Shown piece after piece: positions 45,208 through 52,699 of a stretch of 64,000 nucleotides of DNA. The notes below the pieces were generated by a model, which worked only from the letters and a program-made list of their open reading frames with translations, was not told the DNA's origin and did not search any database. The first letter of the stretch is position 1; each line of letters starts with the position of its first letter. A program made the translations under genes and the position numbers. Origin of the DNA: Bacteroidetes bacterium 2013_40CM_41_45 (GTDB taxonomy: Bacteria; Bacteroidota; Bacteroidia; AKYH767-A; 2013-40CM-41-45); NCBI GenBank assembly GCA_002215675.1, contig NGFH01000002.1, forward strand, positions 657,887-721,886, given 5' to 3'.

Positions 45208-45801
45208 CTAAGCTCCGACAGTACCTGTCTTGACTTTTCCGGCTCGCTTGTAATTGGCAATAATCACTCCGGTTGATGTAACCGAACTCTCTGTTAATGT
45301 AAAGGCTGCCGGAATCGGGCCATTGTCAAACAACTTTTTTCCTTTACCAAGAGTCAGCGGGTAAATTTTGAGCCAGAGTTCGTCCACTAAATCATTCTTA
45401 AGTAGCAGCTGAATAAGCTTGCTACTGCCCCAAACTTTAATGTCAGAACCTTTTGAGTTTTTGAGCTTTTTGATATCCGCCAGGCTGTTCAGGAATACTG
45501 AATTTTTCCATTCAGATTTTTTCATGGTCTTTGACAGGACGTATTTTGTGACATCATTGATACCTGGCCAAAAGTCTGCATGTTCAGGCCAGTAAGAGGC
45601 AAAAATCTCAAATGTTTTTCTGCCCAAAAGAAGGTCTGCAGGTTTCATCTGTTTTTGCATGACCTTACCAGAAACTTCGTCAGAATACGGTGCAGTCCAG
45701 CCGCCATATTTGAAACCGCCCGATGTATCTTCCTTAGGTCCACCGGGTGCTTGCATCACTCCATCTAATGTAATAAATGTTGTAACGATTATTTTTCTCA
45801 T
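45208..45801 (-). CDS. Dihydrofolate reductase-like protein (RibD C-terminal family)
   Basis: DHFR-fold protein of the RibD_C family. Start at 45801 gives RKIIVTTFITLDGVMQAPGG; the LLLGRKTFEIFASYWPEH and VWGSSKLIQLLLKNDLVDEL, then WLKIYPLTLGKGKKLF strings are typical of the YyaP-like group. NADPH-dependent reductase activity is assumed from the fold, with the substrate unknown. A 15-residue upstream extension has no family support. Confidence 0.9.
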   Translation of the reverse strand: MRKIIVTTFITLDGVMQAPGGPKEDTSGGFKYGGWTAPYSDEVSGKVMQKQMKPADLLLGRKTFEIFASYWPEHADFWPGINDVTKYVLSKTMKKSEWKNSVFLNSLADIKKLKNSKGSDIKVWGSSKLIQLLLKNDLVDELWLKIYPLTLGKGKKLFDNGPIPAAFTLTESSVTSTGVIIANYKRAGKVKTGTVGA

Positions 45802-45877
45802 GTTAAAATTGGTTTTGTACAATACAAAGTTCGTCAAAAATGCCATGTCACTTGTAGTATATGCGACAATTTTTTAG

Positions 45878-45972
45878 TAGCCCAACATTTTTGTTCTCAC
45901 AATCTTCTTGCCCGCTTTCACCTGCGCTGCGCTCTGGTTCAATCGGGTCTATGCCCGAAGGGTTGGAATTCT
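45878..45972. repeat. Intergenic repeat, left copy bounding the 45.9-48.4 kb segment
   Basis: The first 16 bases (TAGCCCAACATTTTTG) are exactly inverted at 48364-48379, and similarity continues through CTCACAA, CCCGCTTTC, TCAATCGGG and GGAATTCT. The last 34 bases (45939-45972) recur in direct orientation at 46536-46569 with one mismatch. Confidence 0.85.
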
Positions 45973-45988
45973 ACCTGTTATAAATTTT

Positions 45989-46486
45989 TCAATTTGCAAT
46001 AAGTATATTTCTTGTTCTTCCCTTGGCATTTTTATTATCAATACTCTCTATGATAAAATAGTTATCCGTTACTTTTATTATTCTATCACAATACCAAATC
46101 CGCTTTGAACTCGGGGGATATGCCTTATGCCGCTTTATCTCTCTCCAATTTTCTCGACTAAATTTGAAACAATAGCTTGAATCCGTGATCTTATATTTAT
46201 TATAAAATAGACTAACATCGTCTTTAATTCCTTCATGAACGTCTTGCACTACTCCGTTTGTCCTAAATTTGGTAATCGTTTGCTCAGAGTCAGGATATAT
46301 CCCCAATGAATCATTTTTAAAAAAATATTTTGCATACCATTTCCAGCCGTTTGGTCTTTGAATAATTGATCGAAAATTAGGATCAATCGAAATGCTGTCG
46401 CTTTTTATATCATCAATTGAAACTTTTACCTGTGCTTTGCAAAAGAAATTAAACGAGAAAAAAATCAATATCAGAATTACCTTCAT
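45989..46486 (-). CDS. Small secreted protein of unknown function between two direct repeat copies
   Basis: Start at 46486 gives a signal peptide (MKVILILIFFSFNFFCKAQ). The mature protein of about 145 residues is rich in Lys, Asp, Tyr and Trp (RPNGWKWYAKYFFKNDSLGI; WREIKRHKAYPPSSKRIWYC) with no recognised domain. AT-richer than most neighbours. It lies exactly between the direct copies 45939-45972 and 46536-46569, which suggests movement or duplication of repeat with gene. Confidence 0.65.
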   Translation of the reverse strand: MKVILILIFFSFNFFCKAQVKVSIDDIKSDSISIDPNFRSIIQRPNGWKWYAKYFFKNDSLGIYPDSEQTITKFRTNGVVQDVHEGIKDDVSLFYNKYKITDSSYCFKFSRENWREIKRHKAYPPSSKRIWYCDRIIKVTDNYFIIESIDNKNAKGRTRNILIAN

Positions 46487-46535
46487 TGCGTCAAATATAT
46501 TAAAGCTTACCAACATCCCGTTTCAGCACACCCCT

Positions 46536-46569
46536 CAATCGGGGCTATGCCCGAAGGGTTGGAATTCTT
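46536..46569. repeat. Intergenic repeat, internal partial copy
   Basis: 34 bases matching 45939-45972 at 33 positions, direct orientation, beginning TCAATCGGGGCTATGCCC. The reverse complement of its start also matches 48307-48323. Confidence 0.9.
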
Positions 46570-46585
46570 GCAAATTTTAAATGAT

Positions 46586-46613
46586 ACATTTGTCAGGACG
46601 AAAGTCCTAACAG
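46586..46613 (+). promoter_or_regulatory. TACATTTG box overlapping a GAAA-loop hairpin
   Basis: TACATTTG (46586-46593) is an exact TAnnTTTG match with TTG at 46560 as possible -33. Directly after it TGTCAGGAC, loop GAAA, GTCCTAACA form a stem (one mismatch) that would be at or near the 5' end of the transcript of the coiled-coil gene. Confidence 0.45.
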
Positions 46614-46631
46614 CTTATAAAATAAACTACG

Positions 46632-47744
46632 ATGGAAGAGAATGAAATAAATGATTTGAAACAAAAAATTCAAGACGTCTTATCTGAGGGACAAGTAAAG
46701 CTTACTGAAGTTTCCGCAATTGCTGAAGGTGCAAAACAAAAAGAAGCTGAACTTAACACCTACCATTCAAGAATTATAGAATTAAAAGCGGCAGCGGAAG
46801 GAAATGCTGGTACCCTGACAGCAACTCTCGATAGTGCTACTTCTGTAAAGCAACAAATTGATGAAGTCCATCGATTGGCAACTGAAGTAAAAGCAACGAT
46901 CGATTCAATTCATCAAGACAGTAATAGTAAGAGTGCTGAAATAAATAATTATTTTGGTGCGTTTCAGGAACTACGACAAAAAGTAGATAGTACCGAAACA
47001 GGAATTGCCGCAACTTTTGCAAAGGCAACTGAATTTTTTGGACAAATTTCAAAAACAAACACTGATGCCAACACTACAAAAGAAGAAATAATAGCTAATA
47101 AAGTTAAAGCAGATGGATTGCTGACTGAAACTACGCAAATCAAAAATACTGCAGCCGCTAATTTAACCGAGAGCCAACGATTAAAAAGTGAGATTGGTAA
47201 GATTCTTGATTTGGTAAGAGATACAGGTCTTGCCAACTCGTTCGACCGAAGAAGGAAACGATCACAGTGGAGCAGTTTAATGGCATTGGGAATAATGATT
47301 CTAGGAGTAGGTTTAAGTGCATTCTTAATTAACAAAGTTTTTCTTACAACTGAAGGACAAGGATTGTTCAACACCATTCAAAGTGATTACATCAAGTTCT
47401 TATTGCGTGTTACACTTACTTCACCAGGGGTTTTTATGGCTTTGTTTGGCGCATCTCAGTTTTCCAAAGAAAGATATTTTCTGGAACAATATGAATTTAA
47501 GACTGCAGCTGCTTTGGCTTTGGAAAATTACACCAAACTTCTTAAAGATAACTATGCAGGAAAAGAAAAGGAGATTTTTGACTTGAACGTGGAATTAATT
47601 CGTTCAGTTTATAAAGAGCCTATATACATAAAGCCCAAAGCCTCTCGTGAAATAAAAGTTCGCGAGAAGGAAGCGCCCACTTTTAAAGTTGGCAATGCGC
47701 CCGTTATGAAGGACACAAAACCAGCTGGCGTCAATGATCACTAA
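46632..47744 (+). CDS. Coiled-coil protein with two-TM hairpin, possible effector or membrane scaffold
   Basis: 370 residues. Residues 1-200 are a long, almost unbroken Ala/Glu/Lys/Thr-rich coiled coil. DTGLANSFDRRRKRSQWSSL leads into a first membrane helix (about 216-238), then a loop and a second (about 255-278, ending VFMALFGASQF). A cytoplasmic helical part follows (YFLEQYEFKTAAALALENYT, then KLLKDNY), and a charged tail. Two-TM modules with the pattern LAxxFxxR...W before and YxFKxAxALxLExY after accompany nucleotide-signalling and other defence genes in bacteria; that resemblance is from memory and unproven. No enzyme motif. It lies in the repeat-bounded segment. Confidence 0.75.
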   Translation: MEENEINDLKQKIQDVLSEGQVKLTEVSAIAEGAKQKEAELNTYHSRIIELKAAAEGNAGTLTATLDSATSVKQQIDEVHRLATEVKATIDSIHQDSNSKSAEINNYFGAFQELRQKVDSTETGIAATFAKATEFFGQISKTNTDANTTKEEIIANKVKADGLLTETTQIKNTAAANLTESQRLKSEIGKILDLVRDTGLANSFDRRRKRSQWSSLMALGIMILGVGLSAFLINKVFLTTEGQGLFNTIQSDYIKFLLRVTLTSPGVFMALFGASQFSKERYFLEQYEFKTAAALALENYTKLLKDNYAGKEKEIFDLNVELIRSVYKEPIYIKPKASREIKVREKEAPTFKVGNAPVMKDTKPAGVNDH

Positions 47745-47764
47745 TAAAATACTTGAGGTTTCCT

Positions 47765-47858
47765 GTGCTGCCCCGCTCCGCAGGATTTGTAACTCCGCTG
47801 CGCGGGATTTGTAATCCGGCGCTTGAAAAAGATAAGTGAAGGGTTGTAAATCCTTCAC
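47765..47858. repeat. GGATTTGTAA repeats and a seven-base hairpin
   Basis: Two tandem units of about 24 bases sharing CCGC(T/A)..CG and GGATTTGTAA (about 47772-47818), then GTGAAGG (47836-47842), nine-base loop, CCTTCAC (47852-47858). GC-rich against AT-rich flanks. Could terminate the coiled-coil gene. Confidence 0.65.
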
Positions 47859-47937
47859 AATGGAGTAAATTTAAGAACACGAACTATTAAATTCAGAGAT
47901 GAACTTTTTAAACTTAGTAAACTAAAATAAATTTATT

Positions 47938-48243
47938 ATGGAAACAGTAGTTACAAATCTTCCGCATTATGATTTATCTGATTATCGCTATCAGAGAGCT
48001 CAAATCACGCTTGCAAATAACAAAACTTTGAATGGACAGTTTGTTCAGTTCTCAGTCGTTCAGGGTATTGTTGAAACCTTTCCTGCAGTTTCTCAACTCT
48101 GCTTCTTACCAGCAGCTAATGAGAAAGAATTTTGGGATTTCTACAATGCAAATAATGGTGTATTCCCTGAACTCCCGAAGTATATCTTAATGTTTAAACC
48201 TTCGGATATTTTAAGAATAGTTATTGAACCTGTTGGAAGTTAA
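47938..48243 (+). CDS. Small conserved-looking protein, possibly beta-barrel (LSm-like)
   Basis: 101 residues, no signal peptide. RYQRAQITLANNKTLNGQFV and the late YILMFKPSDILRIVIEPVGS alternate polar and hydrophobic residues as in a small beta-barrel, with an insertion FLPAANEKEFWDFYNANNG between. I do not recognise a family. Codon use looks normal and the ATG follows an A/T-rich leader. It is co-directional with the coiled-coil gene 194 bases upstream and could be its partner, but the repeats between them argue against one tight operon. Confidence 0.65.
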   Translation: METVVTNLPHYDLSDYRYQRAQITLANNKTLNGQFVQFSVVQGIVETFPAVSQLCFLPAANEKEFWDFYNANNGVFPELPKYILMFKPSDILRIVIEPVGS

Positions 48244-48289
48244 TAGCTTGCAATAGAGAGTGCAGCCCTGCTGCAATGGCAGGCAGAAT

Positions 48290-48379
48290 TCCAGCTGCTG
48301 CTAAACTAGCCCCGATTGAGGGGAGCTCCTGCGACCCGAAAGCGGGACGGAAATTTGTGAGAGCAAAAATGTTGGGCTA
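48290..48379. repeat. Intergenic repeat, right inverted copy
   Basis: Reverse complement resembles 45878-45980: TAGCCCAACATTTTTG exact, then CTCACAA, CCCGCTTTC, TCAATCGGG and GGAATTCT in the same order. With the left copy it bounds a 2.5 kb segment with three genes. Confidence 0.82.
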
Positions 48380-48410
48380 TAAAAAAAAATTTGGTTACCA
48401 ATAGCTAATT

Positions 48411-48477
48411 AGTACGAATATACGAATCGCGCTTACGGTTTTTTCATTCGTATATTAGTAATGATTCGTTATTCGTC
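48411..48477. repeat. Inverted TACGAAT / ATTCGTA arrays
   Basis: TACGAAT at 48413 and 48421, then ATTCGTA at 48446 and ATTCGTT, ATTCGTC at 48464-48477. The first 21 bases equal 5398-5418 exactly. It lies directly after the spoT stop codon region. Confidence 0.85.
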
Positions 48478-48483
48478 AACCAT

Positions 48484-50700
48484 TTAGTTGGTGTCGATGC
48501 GGTTGACGGTAGTGATGCCGCTGATGTTTTTGAGTTTGGACATGAGCTTGGTGAGGTGCGTGGTGTCGTTGACGAAAAGCATAATGGTGCCTTCGAACAT
48601 GCCGTCTTTGCTGTCGAAGTTGACCGAGCGCATGTTTACTTTGAGGTCGCTGGAGATGACTTTGGTGATTTTGTTGATGACGCCTACGTTATCGATGCCG
48701 ATGATTTTGATGCCGGCAAGGAAGGCGAGCTCCGCTTTGCTTGTCCACTTTGCTTTTACGATGCGGTAGGCGTAGTTGCTCATGAGGTGGATGGCGTTGG
48801 GACAATTGACGCGGTGAATTTTTATTCCTTCGTTGATGGTGATGAAACCGAATACGTCATCGCCCGGGATGGGATTGCAGCATGGTGACAGCTTGTAGTC
48901 GAAGCGTTCCATGGTGTCACCAATCACGAGCATGTCGCTTTTGCCGCGCACGCTGCGTACAAGCTCCTCGAGGGATTGTTCGGGTTTTTCGGGTTGCGGC
49001 TGTGCTGTTGCTTTAATATGTCCTTTATTATTTGCAAACTCTTTGAGGTCGCCCACATCGATGATTTCTTTTGCGATACGGAAAAAAAGTTCCTGGCTGC
49101 TGGGAAGCCTGTAGTAGAGGAGAAGCTCGTTGATGTTGGTCTGGTTGAACTCAATTTTTAAGTGGCGGAACTTACGCTCGAGAATTTCTTTGCCGTCTTC
49201 TGCAATTCTCCGCTTGTCTTCTTTGAGCGCTGCTTTGATTTTTGCTTTTGCACGTGCTGTAACCACATACGTGAGCCAATCTTCTTTTGGTTTTTGTTTT
49301 GACGAAGTGAGAATTTCGACTTGGTCTCCGCTTTTTAATTTATGACTAAGCGGCACGAGCCGGTGATTGACTTTTGCGCCAATGCAATGCGCGCCAATGT
49401 CGGTGTGGATGTCGAAAGCAAAATCAAGAGCGGTGGAACCTGTAGGAAGTTTTTTCAAATCGCCTGTCGGGGTAAACACAAAAATTTCGTCAGAGAAAAG
49501 ATTCAGCTTGAACTCATCAATAAAGTCAAGCGCGTTGGAGTCGGGATTCTGAAGCAACTCGCGGATTTTATTCACCCATTCATCGAGTGCGGTTTCTGCT
49601 GCCGTTGCAGAATCCTTATATTTCCAATGCGCTGCATAACCTTTTTCGGCAACCTCGTCCATTCTTCGCGAGCGGATTTGCACTTCAACCCATTTGCCGC
49701 TTGGTCCCATCACCGTGGTGTGCAGCGATTCGTAGCCGTTTGCCTTAGGGGTGGAAATCCAATCGCGCAGGCGGTCGGGATTGGGATGATAAAAATCCGT
49801 AACAACGGAATATGCTTGCCAGCATGCTGCTTTTTCTTCTGCGACATCTGCATCAATAATAATACGTACGGCAAACAAATCGTAAATCTCTTCGAATGAA
49901 ACGCCTTGCTTGCGCATCTTATTCCAGATGGAATGAATGCTCTTTGGTCTGCCGCGGATTTCAAATTTCAATTCCTGTTCTTTGAGTTCGTCTACGAGCG
50001 GGTCAGAAAATTCTTTGATGAAACGCGCGCGCTCCTTACTGGTCTCCTGCAGTTTGCTGTCTATCATTTTATAAACTTCAGGCTCGGTGTATTTAAGAGC
50101 GAGGTCTTCCAGTTCGGTTTTGAAAGCATAGAGCCCAAGACGATGGGCGAGGGGTGCGTATAGATAAAGAGTTTCCGAGGCAATCTTCAATTGTTTCTCG
50201 CGTTCCATAAAATCCAGGGTGCGCATGTTGTTGAGCCGGTCAGAAAGTTTTATGAGTATCACTCTCACATCGTCCGACAGGGTGAGCAGCATCTTTCTGA
50301 AATTCTCGGCCTGCTGCGAACTTCCCTGCTCAAAGACGCCAGAAATTTTTGTAAGCCCGTCAACAATGGAAGCGACTTTTTTTCCGAAAATTTTTTCTAT
50401 GTCTTCGAGTGTTACATGTGTGTCTTCGACAACATCATGTAACAATGCCGCAACTACAGCGGTAGAGCCGAGCCCGATATCCTCAGCAACAATCTGTGCT
50501 ACAGCCAGCGGATGAAAAATGTATGGCTCACCCGATTTCCTCCGCATATCCTTGTGCGCATCCAATGCCATGTTAAAGGCAGTACGAATTTGCTTTCGGT
50601 CATCATCCGGCGAGCCCGGTTTGACTGCACGCAGCAATGCACGGTACCTTTTCAGGATTTCCTTCTTTTCGGATTCTATGTCGACCATCTGTTCCTGCAT
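48484..50700 (-). CDS. spoT: Bifunctional (p)ppGpp synthetase/hydrolase
   Basis: Master enzyme of the stringent response (Rel/SpoT type). Domains in order: HD hydrolase with LLHDVVEDT (HDxxED), synthetase with RGRPKSIHSIWNKM and ANGYESLHTTV, TGS (VFTPTGDLKKLPTGSTALDF), a Cys-containing SPCCNPIPGDDVFGFI segment and a C-terminal ACT domain (IIGIDNVGVINKITKVIS). Both catalytic halves look intact. 738 residues. The gene ends beside one repeat array and begins beside another. Confidence 0.96.
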   Translation of the reverse strand: MQEQMVDIESEKKEILKRYRALLRAVKPGSPDDDRKQIRTAFNMALDAHKDMRRKSGEPYIFHPLAVAQIVAEDIGLGSTAVVAALLHDVVEDTHVTLEDIEKIFGKKVASIVDGLTKISGVFEQGSSQQAENFRKMLLTLSDDVRVILIKLSDRLNNMRTLDFMEREKQLKIASETLYLYAPLAHRLGLYAFKTELEDLALKYTEPEVYKMIDSKLQETSKERARFIKEFSDPLVDELKEQELKFEIRGRPKSIHSIWNKMRKQGVSFEEIYDLFAVRIIIDADVAEEKAACWQAYSVVTDFYHPNPDRLRDWISTPKANGYESLHTTVMGPSGKWVEVQIRSRRMDEVAEKGYAAHWKYKDSATAAETALDEWVNKIRELLQNPDSNALDFIDEFKLNLFSDEIFVFTPTGDLKKLPTGSTALDFAFDIHTDIGAHCIGAKVNHRLVPLSHKLKSGDQVEILTSSKQKPKEDWLTYVVTARAKAKIKAALKEDKRRIAEDGKEILERKFRHLKIEFNQTNINELLLYYRLPSSQELFFRIAKEIIDVGDLKEFANNKGHIKATAQPQPEKPEQSLEELVRSVRGKSDMLVIGDTMERFDYKLSPCCNPIPGDDVFGFITINEGIKIHRVNCPNAIHLMSNYAYRIVKAKWTSKAELAFLAGIKIIGIDNVGVINKITKVISSDLKVNMRSVNFDSKDGMFEGTIMLFVNDTTHLTKLMSKLKNISGITTVNRIDTN

Positions 50701-50709
50701 ATTACATCT

Positions 50710-50740
50710 ACGAAATACGAATGTATACGAATATACGAAT
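50710..50740. repeat. ATACGAAT tandem repeat upstream of spoT
   Basis: ACGAAAT, ACGAATGT, ATACGAAT, ATACGAAT; eight-base period. Same word as at 5398 and 48411, so spoT is flanked by members of this subfamily. Confidence 0.8.
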
Positions 50741-50796
50741 GGTGCTATTTAATCTTTATGAGTTACTCGGAAGGTTGTTGATTTTCTTTCAGTATG

Positions 50797-50868
50797 GACC
50801 CCTGACCCCTAAAGGGGGACCATGCACAATGTGCGGGAAGGGGTTCTCCCTTTAGGGAGTTAGAGGGT
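50797..50868. repeat. 72-base imperfect palindrome centred on GCACAATGTGC
   Basis: GCACA and TGTGC (50824-50834) form the centre. CCCCTAAAGGGG on the left and CTCCCTTTAGGGAG on the right are each small palindromes and pair with each other, as do the outer CCCCTGA and TTAGAGGG arms. GC-rich, between the FAH-family gene stop and spoT. Could terminate the former. Confidence 0.8.
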
Positions 50869-50877
50869 AGCATTGGG

Positions 50878-51891
50878 TTATTTCTTCAACGCAAGGATTG
50901 AATAATCGGTTTCTACTCTGCGGATGGTATTTTTCAGCAAACCCAAACCATCAATTTCTAATTCAACAATATCTCCTTCCTGCAGCCATTGAGCAGGATA
51001 AGAAGGGTCTTTCAGGAGAGCAGTGCCATTCAACTCCAGGAAACAACCGGTGCCCACCGTTCCCGAGCCAATTACATCGCCCGGATGTAAATCAACTCCA
51101 TATGAGGCGCGCTCAATGATTTCGGCAAACGTCCAGTCCATATCACCCATGTTCCCTTCGCTTACCTGTTGTCCGTTAACGCGGCAAACCATTTTAAGCT
51201 TATGATTGGTGCCAGTATGATTTGGCTTTGGCGGAATAATAAATGGTTCAAGCTCATCGGGCGTAACCAGCCATGGTCCGATGGTGGTTGCAAAATCTTT
51301 TCCTTTGGCAGGGCCAAGATTCAAAAGCATTTCTTCCATCTGCAGCGTACGCGCACTAAGGTCATTCATAATCATATAACCGGCAATGTACTGGTCGGCT
51401 TCTTTTGCGGGGATATTTCTTCCTTGCTTACTGATGACTATTGCTGCTTCCAGTTCAAAGTCGAGTTTTTGAAAATGGTCAGGCATGCAATGGACTTCAC
51501 CAGGACCTGCGATGGAATTATGATTCGTAAAATAAAACACAGGATATTGGTCGAACTCCTTAATCATTTCAACTTTCCGGTTTCTCCTTGCTGCTTCCAC
51601 GTGCTGGCGAAATGCATATCCATCGCGGCATGAAGTAGGATGAGGGACTGGTGCAAGGAGATTTTCCATGGTCGCCTGTGAAGCTGTTATTTTTGAATTA
51701 CCTGAAATGATTTCACCGTTCAGCTTCAGCGCATCGCTCATGCTTTCTTCTCCATAAAATAAAAACATTGCCATCGTGTCGGGTATAGTCAGGGCAAAGC
51801 GTGAAGCATTTCTGGCGAGGTTATAGATTTTACCTTCGTGCCAGATGCCAAGTTGTTCCATGTCCTGTTCAAAATAAGATACAAGTTTCAT
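50878..51891 (-). CDS. Fumarylacetoacetate hydrolase family protein
   Basis: FAH-fold enzyme acting on C-C bonds of beta-diketo acids. N-terminal domain MKLVSYFEQDMEQLGIWHEG; catalytic region FELEAAIVISKQGRNIPAKE with the metal-binding acids, then MIMNDLSARTLQMEEM, KGKDFATTIGPWLVTPDEL and GSGTVGTGCFLELNG. 337 residues with the full N-terminal part suggests a fumarylacetoacetase-like role in tyrosine degradation, but no hmgA or hppD is adjacent, so the substrate is uncertain. Confidence 0.9.
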   Translation of the reverse strand: MKLVSYFEQDMEQLGIWHEGKIYNLARNASRFALTIPDTMAMFLFYGEESMSDALKLNGEIISGNSKITASQATMENLLAPVPHPTSCRDGYAFRQHVEAARRNRKVEMIKEFDQYPVFYFTNHNSIAGPGEVHCMPDHFQKLDFELEAAIVISKQGRNIPAKEADQYIAGYMIMNDLSARTLQMEEMLLNLGPAKGKDFATTIGPWLVTPDELEPFIIPPKPNHTGTNHKLKMVCRVNGQQVSEGNMGDMDWTFAEIIERASYGVDLHPGDVIGSGTVGTGCFLELNGTALLKDPSYPAQWLQEGDIVELEIDGLGLLKNTIRRVETDYSILALKK

Positions 51892-51990
51892 AATGTTTTT
51901 TTAGCCGGCTGCAAAGTTAGGAAATAGAAAGTGAGGAATTTGGACTTGAATTTCTTCACTAAACAACCATGATATAAATTCCTGTTTGGC

Positions 51991-51998
51991 TAATTTTG
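51991..51998 (+). promoter_or_regulatory. Promoter -7 box TAATTTTG
   Basis: Exact TAnnTTTG match 42 bases before the cupredoxin gene at 52041. Confidence 0.5.
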
Positions 51999-52040
51999 GA
52001 CGTAATAAAAACTTATGTTTAACCATTAAATCCTAACACT

Positions 52041-52640
52041 ATGAAAAAAATCTACGCTTACATTATTTTATCAGCTTCATTTTTTCTTTTTTCGGTTAAT
52101 ACCGGTGCCACAACATGGACTGTAACGGTGGGCTCTCCAACTTTCTCTCCCGGTGCGATTCCCAATGTTGTCTGTGGTGATATCATACATTGGGTATTAG
52201 GTGCCGGAACACATAACACCGTCTCAACTACTATCCCTGCAGGGGCTACTCCCTGGAGTGCGCCTATCAGCAGTTCAAGCACTACATTTGATTATACCGT
52301 TCCTAACTTTGCAGGTGTATATAATTATGAGTGCACTATTCATGGTTTCTTCGGTTCGTTCACTGTAACCTGCTCGGTAGGGATTGATAAAGTCGACCCC
52401 GCTATTGCTTCTGCTGTATATCCCAACCCGTTCACGTCATCGGTTACAATTGTAAACCATAATGCTGATGCAGTAAGAATTACAAATATTAGCGGACAGG
52501 TGGTCAAAGCAATTGCTCTGAATACTGCGGGCGACAAATCAGAAATCAATCTAGATGCGCTTGCACCGGGAATGTATTTCCTTACAACATTGAGCGAAGG
52601 AGTTATACGTGAGACAAAGAAAATTATTAAGACTAAATAA
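52041..52640 (+). CDS. Secreted plastocyanin-like cupredoxin with T9SS sorting domain
   Basis: Signal peptide (YIILSASFFLFSVNTGA) followed by a cupredoxin domain: WTVTVGSPTFSP, GDIIHWVLGAGTHNTVST and YNYECTIHGFFGSFTV. The His, Cys and second His of a type 1 copper site are present, but the axial Met position is Phe (GFFGSF where plastocyanin has GMxG) and the loop is shorter. The last 70 residues (ASAVYPNPFTSSVTIVNH to KIIKTK) are a T9SS domain. Surface or external electron-transfer or copper protein; activity inferred. A terminator follows. Confidence 0.88.
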   Translation: MKKIYAYIILSASFFLFSVNTGATTWTVTVGSPTFSPGAIPNVVCGDIIHWVLGAGTHNTVSTTIPAGATPWSAPISSSSTTFDYTVPNFAGVYNYECTIHGFFGSFTVTCSVGIDKVDPAIASAVYPNPFTSSVTIVNHNADAVRITNISGQVVKAIALNTAGDKSEINLDALAPGMYFLTTLSEGVIRETKKIIKTK

Positions 52641-52661
52641 CTGAATAAAAATTTTTAGCTT

Positions 52662-52698
52662 TATCCAGTTCTCCTAAGGGCGGGCTGGATATTTTTAT
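52662..52698 (+). terminator. Rho-independent terminator after the cupredoxin gene
   Basis: Perfect seven-base stem TATCCAG/CTGGATA, 16-base loop, then TTTTTAT, ending two bases before the next start codon. Confidence 0.8.
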
Positions 52699-52699
52699 C

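Noticed and set aside
45929-45972. tRNA-like GGTTCAATCGGG T-loop sequence
   Set aside because: No acceptor stem, anticodon arm or CCA can be drawn around it; it is part of an intergenic repeat found three times.
45878-48379. Insertion sequence with a transposase
   Set aside because: Inverted repeats are present but none of the three genes has a transposase or recombinase motif, and no target-site duplication was found by eye.
45878-48379. Retron, toxin-antitoxin pair or reverse transcriptase system
   Set aside because: No reverse transcriptase motif and no recognised toxin or antitoxin fold; the segment is reported only as a possible cassette.
49342-49899. Several open frames on the plus strand opposite spoT
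   Set aside because: They mirror the well-supported spoT gene and encode nothing recognisable.
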